From assembly GCA_001179505.1 (NCBI GenBank), contig CDMY01000305.1, forward strand, positions 116,434-180,433: a stretch of DNA of 64,000 bases, in the 5' to 3' direction. Below are positions 63,301 to 64,000 of the stretch, piece after piece. The stretch is from Vitrella brassicaformis (lineage: Eukaryota > Sar > Vitrellaceae). Position 1 is the first letter of the stretch; each line of letters opens with the position of its first letter. The position numbers and the translations under genes were made by a program. The notes beneath the pieces are model-generated. The model was given only the letters and a program-made list of their open reading frames with translations. It did not search any database and was not told the origin of the DNA.

Positions 63301-64000
63301 CGGCCTTCTGCCGCACCCCGCAGCACAGGGCCACCCATACTGGCCACAGAGCTTCGCAGCAAGGCGAGGAGGGCCCCTTCACCCCCTCTGATCTCTCCAA
63401 AGAAGGCGCTCACGCCACGAGCGCCAGACGTTCACTCCCGCAGAGGCACCAGCCCATCTAAGCTTAGACGCGAGCAAGCCAATGAGAGGCGACAGGAGGG
63501 TGGTGGCAGTGGGAGTGGGAGTGGGAGTCTGCGGTCCTTCTCCGTGGCGCCACGAGGGAGGCCCCAGGGGCAGGTGCCGCTGTTCCCTGACAGGGTGGTG
63601 ATAAGGAGGAGGGTCGATCAAGACACGAAGGGAGAGGGGGAGACCACTGCCAGTGCGGACGACCGTGTGTGTGTGCTGGAGGGGATCCTCCGGCGTCGCA
63701 AAACAGAGGGGCTGACGGCATGTGTGGAGGGGGAGGGAGAGGGAGAGGAGAGTGACACGATGCCTGAGCGAGGGAGGGCCGGCACCGGTAGGGGTGACCG
63801 TGTGGAGATTCGGACGCTCACCACGGCGGATAGCTTGATGGACGACGGCAAGAATGTTGCGGCGGCAGCTGCTGCTGGTCCCGGCCAGCAGCAGGTACCT
63901 CTCTTCCCACCTACCACTCCCCGGGACACCACTGGAGCAGCAGCAGCAGCAGCGGCATACAGACAGAACAGGTCGGTACCCTCCCATATACCCCCCCCCC
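57378..64000 (+). CDS. Aurora-like Ser/Thr protein kinase with giant disordered tail (3' partial)
   Basis: Exons traced: join(57378..57977, 58043..58096, 58245..58304, 58404..58472, 58562..58621, 58724..58819, 58911..58954, 59062..59155, 59260..59376, 59472..59680, 59773..59860, 59941..60013, 60083..61719, 61818..62420, 62502..62589, 62675..63971 or beyond). Residues 1-200 are P/A/H rich. The kinase domain is at about 225-520: LGAGAYARV loop, VALK Lys (about K260), Glu in DREVQ, HRDLK-PENIL (D357), DFGWS (D375), CGTFIYMAPE, WSLGCLLHEM and RRLLKVDPKRRMSPAE. DFGWS is the Aurora signature. The activation-loop phospho-acceptor position carries Ser (SRQSICGT) where Aurora has Thr. After it, at least 950 residues of acidic, Ser/Pro/Arg-rich sequence follow with no recognisable fold. 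The intron at 59156 uses a GC donor (AAG|GCAGGA), certain because it splits HRDLK from PENIL. Confidence 0.9.

Overview
This is 64 kb of gene-dense nuclear DNA from a eukaryote, most likely an alveolate and within it a chromerid such as Vitrella (inference). The genes are rich in short introns, mostly 55-130 nt, whose 3' halves are often TG, CAGA or CATC microsatellite. There are AP2-type transcription factors, an interstitial TTTAGGG telomere-type array, a protein with a signal-peptide-plus-transit-type leader, long Q/A/G-rich disordered regions, and two assembly gaps of exactly 300 N. I traced about 145 introns by hand; nearly all are GT-AG, and about seven look like GC-AG.

Layout: 2-67 tail of a gene; 1449-3905(-) cytochrome P450; 4384-10462(+) giant protein with about six AP2-like units; 11039-11770(-) DUF1279/FAM210-like protein with a plastid-type leader; 12276-15200(-) orphan; 15395-15477 cluster of perfect inverted repeats; 15656-17668(+) ankyrin protein; 17836-18351(+) small doubtful gene; 18352-20373 apparent gene desert; 20374-21836(-) helical orphan; 21899-22851(+) small orphan; 23343-23665(+) broken RING finger; 24076-26775(+) C3HC4 RING protein; 28424-30328(-) GH10 xylanase-like protein; 30717-32603(+) secreted orphan; 33110-36186(-) DNA polymerase eta, interrupted by a gap; 36545-39720(+) R3HCC1-like protein; 40223-41307(-) secreted nicotinamidase-like protein with a one-base frameshift; 41487-46556(+) methionyl-tRNA synthetase with GST-like and EMAPII-like domains; 46889-49071(+) AP2 transcription factor; 50062-51770(-) orphan; 52163-53752(+) C2-domain protein; 54293-56927(-) 584-residue sugar/cation-symporter-like MFS carrier; 57378-64000(+) Aurora-like kinase whose very long tail runs off the window.

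The strands alternate so that eight pairs of neighbouring genes are divergent (start codons 62 to 478 bp apart). There is no operon-like grouping, and the genes are a mix of housekeeping functions (translation, DNA damage tolerance, NAD salvage), secreted or membrane proteins, and regulators (AP2, RING, kinase).

Most worth a second look: the multi-AP2-like protein, the GC-AG introns with an AG|GCA donor, the 58-bp perfect palindrome, the false-looking gap inside polymerase eta, and two local frame breaks that each interrupt an otherwise good catalytic or zinc-binding motif. All exon joins were worked out by eye from splice signals and protein sense, not from transcripts.
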